A stretch of 42,858 bases of DNA from an uncultured Muribaculaceae bacterium (GTDB taxonomy: Bacteria; Bacteroidota; Bacteroidia; Bacteroidales; Muribaculaceae), in NCBI GenBank assembly GCA_910576775.1, contig CAJTJV010000026.1:1-42858 (forward strand), in the 5' to 3' direction. The first letter of the stretch is position 1, and every line of letters starts with the position of its first letter. Of the stretch, positions 24,505 to 32,573 are shown one piece after another. The notes under the pieces are model-generated. The model ran no database searches. It saw nothing but the letters and a program-made list of their open reading frames with translations, and had not been told where the DNA came from. Both the position numbers and the translations under genes were made by a program.

Positions 24505-24700
24505 TGGTGTGAATATGTCTTTTCCGGATGCACGGCGCTTATGTCGACTCTCTGCTGTTTACAAACTGTTATAAACATTTACAACCGTTCAGACGTTATT
24601 CCACATGAATCATCAGGGCAAACCGACAATGTTTGCCATCCTCGAAATATCAATTTGGCAAATATGTCATAAAGTCTAACATTTAAACATTCAACTCAGT

Positions 24701-24919
24701 ATGAACACGGAAACAATCGGCATGTATGCCGGCTCTGTATGGGTGGCTCTCAATACCGCCGAAGCAATGGGTGTAAAGCAACTCAAAAAGGCTACAAAGC
24801 TGAAAGATAAAGAAGTGTATGCCGCTCTCGGTTGGCTTGCACGTGAGAATAAAATCAATATTCTCCCCGACACCGAAGACGAAAAAGAACTCATCATCTC
24901 TCTCGTACAGGATAAATGA
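24701..24919 (+). CDS. Small winged-helix protein, DUF2582 type
   Basis: 72 residues: MNTETIGMYAGSVWVALN, then LKKATKLKDKEVYAALGWLARENKINI. This matches the small stand-alone winged helix-turn-helix domain (DUF2582) common in Bacteroidetes: first helix, recognition helix around KDKEVYAALGWL, and a short wing with ILPDTEDEKEL. Role unknown; DNA binding is assumed from the fold. It has its own promoter and a long leader, and stands alone between gdhA and the histidine kinase. The minus-strand frames overlapping it are shadows. Confidence 0.82.
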   Translation: MNTETIGMYAGSVWVALNTAEAMGVKQLKKATKLKDKEVYAALGWLARENKINILPDTEDEKELIISLVQDK

Positions 24920-24991
24920 CGCACTGTTATTCCTGTTACAAGCGCGTCCGGATCCGTTGAAGGTTCGGGCGCGTTTGTCTGTCAAGGCGTA

Positions 24992-25023
24992 TTTGCATAT
25001 TAGGGCTGCTTTGACTACCTTTG
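24992..25023 (+). promoter_or_regulatory. Promoter of the histidine kinase operon
   Basis: TTTG (24992-24995), 20 bp, TACCTTTG (25016-25023); start codon 17 bp further. Confidence 0.65.
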
Positions 25024-25040
25024 CGTGAGCAAGAAGAAAA

Positions 25041-26252
25041 ATGGCTAATATTTACGAATTGCGCCGTTATGGAAAAATCGCTTTCCTGATTGCCGCCGCT
25101 GCCGTGGTGGCAATGTTTCTATATTTCTCTTCCGGTCTCATCCGCGACCTTTCAGCGGTGGAGCGCGAACGGATGCAGATATGGGCAGACGCTACAAAAG
25201 AACTTGTCAGCGCGACTCTCTACGACGAGGATATGCCGTCGACCGACGTTGAATTCCTTCTCGGTATTATTCAGAGCAATACCACTATTCCCGTACTGCT
25301 CACGGATGCCGATGGAAATATCCTCGACCATCGAAATTTCGATTTGCCCAAACCTGTGCAGCCGGGAGAAGCTCTGCCGGATGAAGATGCGGAATATCTG
25401 GCTAAGAAACTGAAAAAACTCGCCGCCACGCCAAACAGAATCATAATAGAGATAGCCCCCGGGGTAGAGCAGTATCTCTATTACGAGGATTCCACACTGC
25501 TGAAGAGGATCAGCATTTATCCTTATATTCAGCTTCTTGTGATGATCGCATTTATCTGCGTGGTATATTTCGCCGTGTTGTCGACGAAAAAGGCCGAGCA
25601 GAACAAGGTGTGGGTCGGTTTGTCGAAAGAGACTGCACATCAGCTCGGCACGCCCATATCGTCGCTCATGGCGTGGATGGAACTGCTGCCCGATATGGGT
25701 GTCGACGGCGATACCGTGGCCGAGATGAACAAGGACGTGAACCGTCTGAGCACTATTGCCTCCAGGTTCTCCAAAATCGGTTCCGCTCCGGCTATGCAGG
25801 GTGCCGATCTCAATGCAGTTGTGGGTGACGCAGTAGGATATATGTCAACGCGTATATCCCCGAGAATAAAATTGCATTGGCATCCGTTCTCCGGTGATAT
25901 TCCCGTAAGCGCGTGTATACCTCTGCTTGAATGGGTGATTGAGAATCTTATCAAGAACGCCGTCGATGCGATGGAAGGATCCGGACAAATCGACGTAACA
26001 ACAGGATCAGGGCCTGTAAACGCCTTCATCGAGGTTGCCGATACCGGTAAAGGTATCAGCCGGAAGAATTTCAAAACGGTGTTCAATCCGGGCTATTCCA
26101 CAAAAAGCCGTGGCTGGGGCCTCGGGCTGACGCTTGCCAAGCGTATTATAGAACAATATCACAGTGGTAAAATATTCGTGAAACAGTCGGCTCCGGGTGT
26201 CGGTACAACTTTCAGAATTGAATTGCCGCTGAAAAACGAGGGATTGAAATGA
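25041..26252 (+). CDS. Membrane sensor histidine kinase (orphan)
   Basis: 403 residues. TM1 at about 13-32 and TM2 at about 162-181 enclose a periplasmic sensor of about 130 residues (IPVLLTDADGNILDHRNF, PAS/Cache-like). The H box is SKETAHQLGTPISSL with His200; N box ENLIKNAVDAM; G boxes DTGKGI and GWGLGLTLAKRI. All catalytic parts are present. No response regulator is encoded nearby, so the partner must be elsewhere. The stop overlaps the start of the following glycosyltransferase gene by ATGA, so the two are co-translated, hinting at a link between envelope sensing and glycan assembly. Confidence 0.92.
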   Translation: MANIYELRRYGKIAFLIAAAAVVAMFLYFSSGLIRDLSAVERERMQIWADATKELVSATLYDEDMPSTDVEFLLGIIQSNTTIPVLLTDADGNILDHRNFDLPKPVQPGEALPDEDAEYLAKKLKKLAATPNRIIIEIAPGVEQYLYYEDSTLLKRISIYPYIQLLVMIAFICVVYFAVLSTKKAEQNKVWVGLSKETAHQLGTPISSLMAWMELLPDMGVDGDTVAEMNKDVNRLSTIASRFSKIGSAPAMQGADLNAVVGDAVGYMSTRISPRIKLHWHPFSGDIPVSACIPLLEWVIENLIKNAVDAMEGSGQIDVTTGSGPVNAFIEVADTGKGISRKNFKTVFNPGYSTKSRGWGLGLTLAKRIIEQYHSGKIFVKQSAPGVGTTFRIELPLKNEGLK

Positions 26253-27304
26253 ACGACAGATTGAATATACTCCATTGCATATATTCCATGACGGTAGGCG
26301 GTGCGGAGACTATGCTTGTCGATATTGCCAATGTACAACTGCGTCTCGGCCATAAAGTGACGATACTTATTGTGAACGATATTGTTGACGAGCGTCTTGT
26401 CACAAAACTTAGCCCGGGCATTAATGTGGTCCGCATGAACCGTCGTCAGGGCGACAAACCACTCGTCATGATGGCCCGGCTGAATATGCTTATCCTCAAG
26501 CTGCGCCCTGATATAATCCATGCACATCATCATAAATTCTGCCGTCTCGTGCAGATACGCAAGAATCGACTGGTGTTTACAGTCCATGATGTGAATACGG
26601 AAATGAAATATGCCCATAGTTCGCGTATGGTAGCGATTACCGATACGGTACGTGAAGACGTGGCAAGACGTGTGCAGGATGCGGATATTACAACAATTCT
26701 TAATGGAATACGCACATCTGATATTGTCGGTCGTTCTTCCGATTCTTTCAATGGCACATTGAAAATTATTCAGGTAGCCAATCTTCTGCCATATAAAAAA
26801 GGCCAGGATTTGCTTATTGAAGCGCTTGGAATTTTTAGAGCACGCGGAGTTGAAAACATTGAGGTTGATTTTATAGGTGCCGGCGATAGTGCCGACCTTC
26901 AAAAGCTCGCCGATAGTCGAGGTGTTGCCGGACGAGTGCATTTTCTTGGAGCGCGCGACCGCGACTATATCTATACCAATCTATGTCGTTACGATGCAAT
27001 GTGTCATCCGTCGCGTTACGAAGGCTTCGGTCTTACTGTCGCAGAGGGCATGGCGGCAGGTTTACCGCTGATACTGACACGCGGCGACGGCCCCTGGGAG
27101 GTTGCCGACAAGGGACGTCTATGTCTGTCGGCTGAAAACGGCGACGCGAATAGCCTTGCGGATGCAATAGAGTCGTTGATGAAGAACTATCCGGAGGCTC
27201 TCGTCAGAGCCTCTGAGGCACGTGAGTATGTGAGGCGATACGATATTACCCGTACCGTCGACAATTACATCGATTATTACCGCCGAATAATAAATTTTCA
27301 TTAA
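26249..27304 (+). CDS. GT4-family glycosyltransferase
   Basis: 351 residues with the GT-B architecture. The N-terminal acceptor domain begins LNILHCIYSMTVGGAETMLVDIA (the glycine-rich 'GGAE' loop); the donor domain has IIQVANLLPYKKGQDLLIEAL and the family 4 signature SRYEGFGLTVAEGMAAGLPLI (the EX7E motif). It most likely adds a sugar to a surface polysaccharide or lipopolysaccharide; donor and acceptor cannot be read from the sequence. It is coupled by ATGA to the histidine kinase upstream. 36 bp downstream an independent -7 box precedes the next gene. Confidence 0.92.
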   Translation: MNDRLNILHCIYSMTVGGAETMLVDIANVQLRLGHKVTILIVNDIVDERLVTKLSPGINVVRMNRRQGDKPLVMMARLNMLILKLRPDIIHAHHHKFCRLVQIRKNRLVFTVHDVNTEMKYAHSSRMVAITDTVREDVARRVQDADITTILNGIRTSDIVGRSSDSFNGTLKIIQVANLLPYKKGQDLLIEALGIFRARGVENIEVDFIGAGDSADLQKLADSRGVAGRVHFLGARDRDYIYTNLCRYDAMCHPSRYEGFGLTVAEGMAAGLPLILTRGDGPWEVADKGRLCLSAENGDANSLADAIESLMKNYPEALVRASEAREYVRRYDITRTVDNYIDYYRRIINFH

Positions 27305-27309
27305 TTTTG
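27302..27309 (+). promoter_or_regulatory. -7 element before the SIS-domain gene
   Basis: TAATTTTG at 27302-27309, 31 bp before the start codon. The 16-bp block 27300-27315 is identical to 24495-24510. No convincing -33 TTTG at the normal spacing. Confidence 0.45.
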
Positions 27310-27340
27310 TGGTGTAATATAATATTTATATACGGCATTA

Positions 27341-27946
27341 ATGGACGTAAAAGAGTCAATGCGCGCTATCTTGAGCGCTGAAAGCAAAGCCATTCTCAAT
27401 ATACCTGTAACCGATAACTATGAAAAGGCTGTCGATATTATCGTCGAGCGCGTTCATCGTCGCGGAGGCAAAGTTGTGACATCCGGAATGGGTAAGGCCG
27501 GGCAGATTGCAATGAATATTGCGACAACGTTCTCATCGACAGGAACTCCGGCTGTGAATCTGCATCCCAGCGAAGCTCAGCATGGAGATCTGGGAGTGCT
27601 TCAGCCAAACGATGTCGTGCTTCTGATTTCAAACAGCGGCAAGACACGCGAAATCATGGAACTGATTCCTCTGCTTCACGGACTTTATGCCGATATTCCG
27701 ACCATTGTAATTACCGGTGCCCCCGACAGTCCGCTTGCCAAGGCTGCCGATATCGCACTTTTCACAGCCGCAGCGCCGGAGGTCTGTCCACTTGGTCTTA
27801 CTCCCACAACATCCACGACGATGATGACTGTCATTGGCGATGTCCTCGTTGTAAATGTTATGGAGCGTATAGGCTTTTCTCCTTCCGAGTATGCAAAACG
27901 TCATCACGGCGGATATCTCGGTCAGGCTGCACGTTCTAAAGAATAA
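27341..27946 (+). CDS. Single-domain SIS sugar isomerase, arabinose-5-phosphate isomerase (KdsD/KpsF)-like
   Basis: 201 residues, only the SIS domain: VVTSGMGKAGQIAMNIATTFSSTGTPAVNLHPSEAQHGDLGV, LLISNSGKTREIMELIPLL, VCPLGLTPTTSTTMMTVIGD. These motifs are those of D-arabinose-5-phosphate isomerase, which supplies the Kdo pathway of lipopolysaccharide. The usual pair of C-terminal CBS domains is absent and the gene stops cleanly, so this is the short form of the enzyme, not a truncation. The next gene begins 4 bp after its stop. The adjacent glycosyltransferase makes an envelope role plausible. Confidence 0.87.
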   Translation: MDVKESMRAILSAESKAILNIPVTDNYEKAVDIIVERVHRRGGKVVTSGMGKAGQIAMNIATTFSSTGTPAVNLHPSEAQHGDLGVLQPNDVVLLISNSGKTREIMELIPLLHGLYADIPTIVITGAPDSPLAKAADIALFTAAAPEVCPLGLTPTTSTTMMTVIGDVLVVNVMERIGFSPSEYAKRHHGGYLGQAARSKE

Positions 27947-27950
27947 TCAG

Positions 27951-28868
27951 ATGAAAAAGATTATATGCATAGGCGAGTGCTCCCTTGATATTGTTCTCGA
28001 TTCCGGAGGGAAAACCTTGGGGACAATTCCCGGAGGACGCATCGCCAATGCTGCGGCAATGATGGGCCGCGAAGGTTTTAATGTATTGATGGCATCAGAT
28101 GTATGTGCCGATGCAATCGGTGATATTCTGGTAGGCTATCTTGTTGATGCCGGTGTCGACGTGACATCCGTCGACCGGTTTACCGAAGGCCGTTCTGCCG
28201 TTAATATATATGTATGCGGCAAGGAGGAGACAGTTTCCGTATCGTCAATGGTACGCTATGAATCTTATCCCGAAGATGCTTTCGATATAATATGGCCGCG
28301 TATCGACGAGGACGATATAGTTGTGTTTGGCGGTGCTTATGCTCTTGATATGAGAATGAAAGCCAGGATGGGCAAATTTCTTTCCTATGCAAAGGAGCGC
28401 AAGGCCATACTTGTCTATCTTCCTGGTTTTGTCAATCAGCAGAATACGAATATCACACGCGTGATGCCGGCGTTACTCGATAATTTCGAGCTTGCCGATG
28501 TGATGGTGACACGCAATAAGGATCTCGAGACTTTTTTTGGCGTAAAGACTCCTGACGCATGTTACCACGACCATATCGATTTTTATTGCCGTTCTCTTGT
28601 CAATATCGACTGTACTTGTCATCGTATAAGCTATTACAGCGGTAAAGAGGTAAGCTGCGTTGAGCTTCCAGTCGGCGTGTGTTCCACAATGCTGGGAAAT
28701 GCCGGTGCTTTAGCAGGCCTTGTGAGTGGCATCGCGGCAGCCGGACTCACTGCCGTTCAGCTCGACACTCCCGGAGCCGATATCCGTGAAAATCTCCTGA
28801 AGACTACCGCAAAGACAGCGATAAAAACCGTTGAAGAAATTAAGGAATTCTGGCAATCAATAGAATAA
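27951..28868 (+). CDS. PfkB-family carbohydrate kinase-like protein with altered catalytic residue
   Basis: 305 residues from ATG 27951; the frame extends to 27891 but that part overlaps the upstream gene. The ribokinase fold is recognisable: IICIGECSLDIVLDSGGKTLGTIPGGRIANAAAMMGREG at the N-terminus, VVFGGAYALDM, and VMVTRNKDLETFFG. In the C-terminal signature, where the family has GAGD with the catalytic Asp, this protein reads MLGNAG, so the base is Asn250. Phosphotransfer may be lost or changed. It lies between the SIS isomerase (4 bp) and ribH (9 bp) in one unit. Substrate unknown. Confidence 0.8.
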   Translation: MKKIICIGECSLDIVLDSGGKTLGTIPGGRIANAAAMMGREGFNVLMASDVCADAIGDILVGYLVDAGVDVTSVDRFTEGRSAVNIYVCGKEETVSVSSMVRYESYPEDAFDIIWPRIDEDDIVVFGGAYALDMRMKARMGKFLSYAKERKAILVYLPGFVNQQNTNITRVMPALLDNFELADVMVTRNKDLETFFGVKTPDACYHDHIDFYCRSLVNIDCTCHRISYYSGKEVSCVELPVGVCSTMLGNAGALAGLVSGIAAAGLTAVQLDTPGADIRENLLKTTAKTAIKTVEEIKEFWQSIE

Positions 28869-28877
28869 AAAATATAT

Positions 28878-29363
28878 ATGTCATCTCCCACTAACGCTCC
28901 TCTCACTCCATTTCCAATTGCCCGCGACATGCGCGTAGCGATTGTCCGTACTCTTTGGAACGCACATATCACCGAAGCGCTTCTCGCAGGAGCGCACGAC
29001 ACACTCTCTGCAGCCGGAATCGGGGACGATATGATCGATGTCTTTGAAGTTCCCGGAGCTGTAGAGCTTACTTTTGCTTCTGCAAAACTTGTCGATACCG
29101 GACTTTATAACGCTATCATAATACTCGGTTGCGTGATCCGTGGCGGCACACCGCATTTCGATTATGTTTGCCAGAGTGTCACTCAAGGTAATTCTTACCT
29201 TAATGCCGAATGCGATATTCCCATTATTTTTGGAGTTCTAACCGTTGATACCGAGCAGGATGCCCTCGACCGAGCCGGAGGCAAACTTGGAAACAAAGGT
29301 GCCGAAGCCGCCCAGGCAGCTCTGCTGATGTATGATTTCGTGGAGAAAGCAAACAACATTTAA
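28878..29363 (+). CDS. ribH: 6,7-dimethyl-8-ribityllumazine synthase
   Basis: 161 residues, normal for the family. It makes the riboflavin precursor from 5-amino-6-ribitylaminouracil and 3,4-dihydroxybutanone phosphate. Motifs: IVRTLWNAHITEALLAGA (substrate loop), FEVPGAVELTFA, LGCVIRGGTPHFDYVCQ with catalytic His93, GVLTVDTEQDALDRAGGKLGNKGAEAA. No other rib genes are nearby; ribH standing apart from the other riboflavin genes is common. Nine bases separate it from the PfkB-like gene. Confidence 0.96.
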   Translation: MSSPTNAPLTPFPIARDMRVAIVRTLWNAHITEALLAGAHDTLSAAGIGDDMIDVFEVPGAVELTFASAKLVDTGLYNAIIILGCVIRGGTPHFDYVCQSVTQGNSYLNAECDIPIIFGVLTVDTEQDALDRAGGKLGNKGAEAAQAALLMYDFVEKANNI

Positions 29364-29417
29364 ACCCTCGAGTGAAGTCATGTGTTGTAATATAAGTTAA
29401 TTTAAAATTACAGTACT

Positions 29418-29717
29418 ATGGCAAAAATTTCACGAAAGAAATCCGGTCTATGGGGTTGGGTCGTAATAGCCGTTATTATTGCGGCGCTTGCAGTCGGCAC
29501 TCTTTACTATATTGGTTGGTTTGACAATAGAACGCATGTCGATACTCCAGCCGGCGACAATGTCGAGCGGCAGTATGATATTGAAGGTTCGCAAGCTCTG
29601 ACACCCGAGGAAGCCGGTTGGCAGAATGCCGATAGTGAGAGTTTCAGAGAGGCTGTTGTCGACCCGGAAATCCCGACGCAGACACCTCCCGGGAGCGAAA
29701 CTCCTGCGGGTCGCTAA
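29418..29717 (+). CDS. Small single-pass membrane protein, unknown function
   Basis: 99 residues: a basic start (MAKISRKKSGLWG), one membrane helix (about 13-33, WVVIAVIIAALAVGTLYYIGW), then an acidic, Pro-rich tail facing the periplasm (DTPAGDNVERQYDIEG...PETPTQTPP-like). Low-complexity tail, no domain recognised. It precedes a lipoprotein gene by 12 bp and probably shares a transcript with it. Confidence 0.75.
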   Translation: MAKISRKKSGLWGWVVIAVIIAALAVGTLYYIGWFDNRTHVDTPAGDNVERQYDIEGSQALTPEEAGWQNADSESFREAVVDPEIPTQTPPGSETPAGR

Positions 29718-29729
29718 TATATTGATTTG

Positions 29730-30179
29730 ATGAAAAAAATCCTTCTGTTTATAGTTTTTCTTCTCTCTCTCTACTGGTTTACGTTCTCGTGCTCAAAGAA
29801 CAACGTATCGCATGCCACTCTCCTTGCTGATGCCGAAATGGCTTACAGCCAAGGCCATTACGACAATGCACAGCTTATAGCCGACAGCATAACTGCTGCC
29901 GGTGTTTTGGAACGTATGAATGTAGATATGTTGTGTCGCCTGTCGTTGCTCTATATGCATCTTGGTGAGCGATTTGACGAAGAGGCAAATATTGCAAATG
30001 CCGCAAAGACGCTCGATGCGGCGGCGGCGCGTGACAATGACAGTACCATAGTTTTTATTAGAGCGCTTCCGGTCGAGGATCAGGCTCGGTTTGTGCTGGT
30101 TGAGGCCGTTTCGGAAGGCTCAAGGCATATACTGGATTCCGACTCTCTTTTTTCAGAATCAGATTCATTATTTCATTGA
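29730..30179 (+). CDS. Small lipoprotein with TPR-like helices
   Basis: 149 residues from ATG 29730 (preceding TTG rejected). The signal ends in WFTFSCSKN, a plausible lipobox with Cys. The mature part has paired helices: LLADAEMAYSQGHYDNAQLIADSI, CRLSLLYMHLGERFDEEANIANAAKTLDAAAARD, TPR-like in spacing. The next gene's ATG lies two bases after its stop. Function unknown. Confidence 0.75.
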   Translation: MKKILLFIVFLLSLYWFTFSCSKNNVSHATLLADAEMAYSQGHYDNAQLIADSITAAGVLERMNVDMLCRLSLLYMHLGERFDEEANIANAAKTLDAAAARDNDSTIVFIRALPVEDQARFVLVEAVSEGSRHILDSDSLFSESDSLFH

Positions 30180-30181
30180 TT

Positions 30182-30523
30182 ATGATATCTCATGACTGGC
30201 GTGACGCACTCGGTGCCCTTAGACAGAATCTCGGGCCGGAGGATATTTCCACCGAACAGCTGCCAATGGCCGCTGAAGAGTCGCAGCAGACAGGTAGACT
30301 CGATATTTTATTTGAGAGGAAAGGCCGTGGAGGCAAAACGGCAACAATTGTAAGCGGATTCTCAATCCCGGATGAAGAAATTGAATATATAGCGTCGGAA
30401 ATGAAGAAAAAACTCGGAGCAGGAGGTTCGGCGCGAGGAGGGGAGATTCTTATACAGGGCGACAGACGTACCGACGTCCTTAAATTTCTTACATCCAAAG
30501 GCCTTAAAGCCCGCATTATATGA
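30182..30523 (+). CDS. SUI1/YciH-family translation factor
   Basis: 113 residues from ATG 30182; an in-frame TTG at 30176 would add two residues. The conserved SUI1 core is clear: ILFERKGRGGKTATIVSGF, IEYIASEMKKKLGAGGSARGGEILIQGDRR, VLKFLTSKGLKARII. The eukaryotic relative eIF1 monitors start-codon choice; bacterial YciH is thought to act on initiation fidelity. About 35 variable residues precede the domain. It is flanked by a lipoprotein gene (two-base gap) and a TPR gene (four-base gap), likely co-transcribed. Confidence 0.93.
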   Translation: MISHDWRDALGALRQNLGPEDISTEQLPMAAEESQQTGRLDILFERKGRGGKTATIVSGFSIPDEEIEYIASEMKKKLGAGGSARGGEILIQGDRRTDVLKFLTSKGLKARII

Positions 30524-30527
30524 ATAT

Positions 30528-30806
30528 ATGCAGAAATCCGATATTGAAAAGCTGATTATTGCCGGGGAAACCGAACTTGCGGAAAAGGAGGGGCTACTGA
30601 TGTTGGATACCGCCACGTCTGACAGAGAAAAAGCGGACGCACTTTTTCTTTTGGGTCGGCTGGCATGGAAGCGAGGCGATAAAGCAGCTGCGATAAGTCG
30701 CTATAACGAAGCTGTGGCTCTTGATGCTGACAGCGAGGCCGCCATTGCCCTCGAGCAGGCCTTGAATATCATGGATTTCTTTAATAAAGACCTTTATAAC
30801 CCCTGA
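30528..30806 (+). CDS. Small TPR protein
   Basis: 92 residues without signal peptide. Two TPR-like units are visible: IIAGETELAEKEGLLMLDTATSDREKADALFLLGRLAWKRGDKAAAISRYNEAVALDADSEAA. The AWKRGDKAAAISRYNEAVALDADSEAA segment is a canonical TPR (W..GD...Ai..y..A...d). Presumably a cytosolic scaffold; partner unknown. Follows the SUI1 gene by four bases. Confidence 0.8.
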   Translation: MQKSDIEKLIIAGETELAEKEGLLMLDTATSDREKADALFLLGRLAWKRGDKAAAISRYNEAVALDADSEAAIALEQALNIMDFFNKDLYNP

Positions 30807-30853
30807 GCGTAGGCTGATTGAAATCGGAAAAATATGGAAAAGCATACCTGATG

Positions 30854-30885
30854 TTTGGCTGTTTCCGTTAAAAAATGTATCTTTG
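30854..30885 (+). promoter_or_regulatory. Promoter of the PorT-like gene
   Basis: TTTG (30854-30857), 20 bp, TATCTTTG (30878-30885); start codon 64 bp further. Confidence 0.65.
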
Positions 30886-30949
30886 TATGCGTCACTTTTT
30901 GAGTACGCTTTATATTGTTTCATAACTCACTTTTACACGTTTCCCGAGA

Positions 30950-31588
30950 ATGAAAAGAATGAAAAATCTCCTTGTAGCTATGGCTGTTATACTGGTAGCC
31001 GCAGTTCCTGCACAAGCACGTTTCCGCATCGGCCCGCGTTTGGGTACTGAAGTAAACTCGATGCGTTTCGATAAATCACTTTTTGATAATGAGAACCGTG
31101 CCGGTTTTACCGGTGGTCTGATGATGGAATTTACAGTCCCAATCATCAATGTGGGCTTCGACCTATCGGTGATGTATGTTCATCGCGTCAGCAATTCTAT
31201 AGCCAACACGAACAATAATGTATCCGATGAAATAAAGGATATGCTTGGCGACAAGAAATTCCGTAGCCGCGATTATGTCGAAATTCCGCTGAATTTCAAA
31301 TATAAACTCGCGTTGCCTCTTATACAGAAGGTTGTGATACCATATGTAGTCACCGGCCCGAGTTTCTCCATTCTCGCATCAAAAAAAGCAATTAACGAAG
31401 CTTATAGAAATAAGGCTCTTGACGTCGCTTGGAATGTAGGTGTGGGTCTTGAACTGTTTTCCCATCTTCAGGTAGGAGCATCATATGGTTTCGGACTCAA
31501 CAAAACAGTTGAGGTTGTTGGAGTGAACGCTGCTCCTATCGATGGAAAGAACAACTATTGGACCGTTACTGCCGCGTGGCTATTCTGA
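30950..31588 (+). CDS. PorT-family outer-membrane beta-barrel protein
   Basis: 212 residues with a signal peptide (MKRMKNLLVAMAVILVAAVPAQA). The mature part alternates hydrophobic/polar residues over about eight strands, for example FRIGPRLGTEVNSMRF, FTGGLMMEFTVPI, NVGFDLSVMYVHRV, YVEIPLNFKYKLAL, VVIPYVVTGPSFSI, WNVGVGLELFSHLQVGASYGFGL, and ends WTVTAAWLF with the C-terminal aromatic typical of BAM substrates. 'IPLNFKYKL' and 'GPSFS' are seen in PorT-like small barrels. Function unknown; nagB follows 24 bp downstream. Confidence 0.85.
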   Translation: MKRMKNLLVAMAVILVAAVPAQARFRIGPRLGTEVNSMRFDKSLFDNENRAGFTGGLMMEFTVPIINVGFDLSVMYVHRVSNSIANTNNNVSDEIKDMLGDKKFRSRDYVEIPLNFKYKLALPLIQKVVIPYVVTGPSFSILASKKAINEAYRNKALDVAWNVGVGLELFSHLQVGASYGFGLNKTVEVVGVNAAPIDGKNNYWTVTAAWLF

Positions 31589-31612
31589 ATTATCTATTCT
31601 AATACTATCTAT

Positions 31613-32422
31613 ATGCGCCTAATTATCGAAAAGGATTACGCCGACGTATCCCGTTGGGCCGCCAATTATGTGGCTGCCCGCATAAACGCCGCCAAACCAA
31701 CTGCTGAACATCCCTTCATTCTCGGTTGTCCCACCGGTAGCTCTCCGCTGGGAATGTACCGCCGTCTTATCGAACTTTACAATGAAGGTAAAGTGTCGTT
31801 CAAAAATGTTGTCACATTCAACATGGACGAATATGTAGGTCTGCCCCGCGACCACGAGCAGAGTTATTATACTTTCATGTGGAGCAATTTCTTCAGTCAT
31901 ATAGACATTCCCCGCGAGAATGTCAATATCCTTAATGGCAATGCCGAGGATCCTGAAGAAGAATGCCGCCGTTTTGAGGAAAAAATAGCATCATACGGAG
32001 GTATAGATCTCTTCATGGGAGGTGTTGGTCCCGACGGCCATATAGCTTTCAACGAGCCAGGCTCCGCGTTGACAAGTCGTACACGCATGAAGACTCTTAC
32101 ACAGGATACTATAATTGCAAATTCGCGTTTCTTCGAAGGTGACGTGAATCTTGTTCCAAAGACAGCTCTTACCGTAGGTGTCGGCACCGTCATGGCGGCT
32201 CGGTCGGTTATGCTTATCGTCAACGGCCACAATAAAGCCCGTGCTCTAAAGCATGGCGTGGAAGGTGGTATAAGCCAGATGTGGACAATATCGGCCCTTC
32301 AGATGCATCCCAAGGCAATTATTATTGCTGATGAAGCCGCCTGTGGAGAATTGAAAGTCGACACATACCGCTATTTCAAGGATATCGAAAGCAAGAATCT
32401 CGACCCGGATACGCTGCTCTAA
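31613..32422 (+). CDS. nagB: Glucosamine-6-phosphate deaminase
   Basis: 269 residues, close to E. coli NagB in length and numbering. It converts glucosamine-6-phosphate to fructose-6-phosphate and ammonia, the last step of GlcNAc use. Active-site residues are in place: D72 in FNMDEYVGLP, D141 and H143 in GPDGHIAFNEPG, and E148; the phosphate-binding loop is GCPTGSSPLG. It would process GlcNAc released by the GH89 enzyme of the upstream PUL, although the genes are 20 kb apart and share no visible promoter motif. An intrinsic terminator follows. Confidence 0.97.
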   Translation: MRLIIEKDYADVSRWAANYVAARINAAKPTAEHPFILGCPTGSSPLGMYRRLIELYNEGKVSFKNVVTFNMDEYVGLPRDHEQSYYTFMWSNFFSHIDIPRENVNILNGNAEDPEEECRRFEEKIASYGGIDLFMGGVGPDGHIAFNEPGSALTSRTRMKTLTQDTIIANSRFFEGDVNLVPKTALTVGVGTVMAARSVMLIVNGHNKARALKHGVEGGISQMWTISALQMHPKAIIIADEAACGELKVDTYRYFKDIESKNLDPDTLL

Positions 32423-32442
32423 GATATAGGTATGTAACTTAT

Positions 32443-32474
32443 AACGGAATCGGTATCTCCGGTTCCGTTTTTTG
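32443..32474 (+). terminator. Rho-independent terminator after nagB
   Basis: AACGGAATCGG (32443-32453) pairs with CCGGTTCCGTT (32459-32469) with one G-U, then a run of T. Confidence 0.8.
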
Positions 32475-32543
32475 TTTTTACATATGCTGTTTTTAAGGTA
32501 TGGAATGGCGAAAAATTGGTTAGTGGATTTCATGGTTTTTTGC

Positions 32544-32551
32544 TAATTTTG
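32544..32551 (+). promoter_or_regulatory. -7 element before the DUF3737 gene
   Basis: TAATTTTG at 32544-32551, 22 bp before the ATG at 32574. The nearest TTG (32516-32518) is 25 bp upstream, longer than usual. Confidence 0.4.
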
Positions 32552-32573
32552 CATAGATTAGTTGATAGAATCT

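Noticed and set aside
24475..24672. 65-codon ORF upstream of the winged-helix gene
   Set aside because: Its start lies inside the promoter and the translation shows no features.
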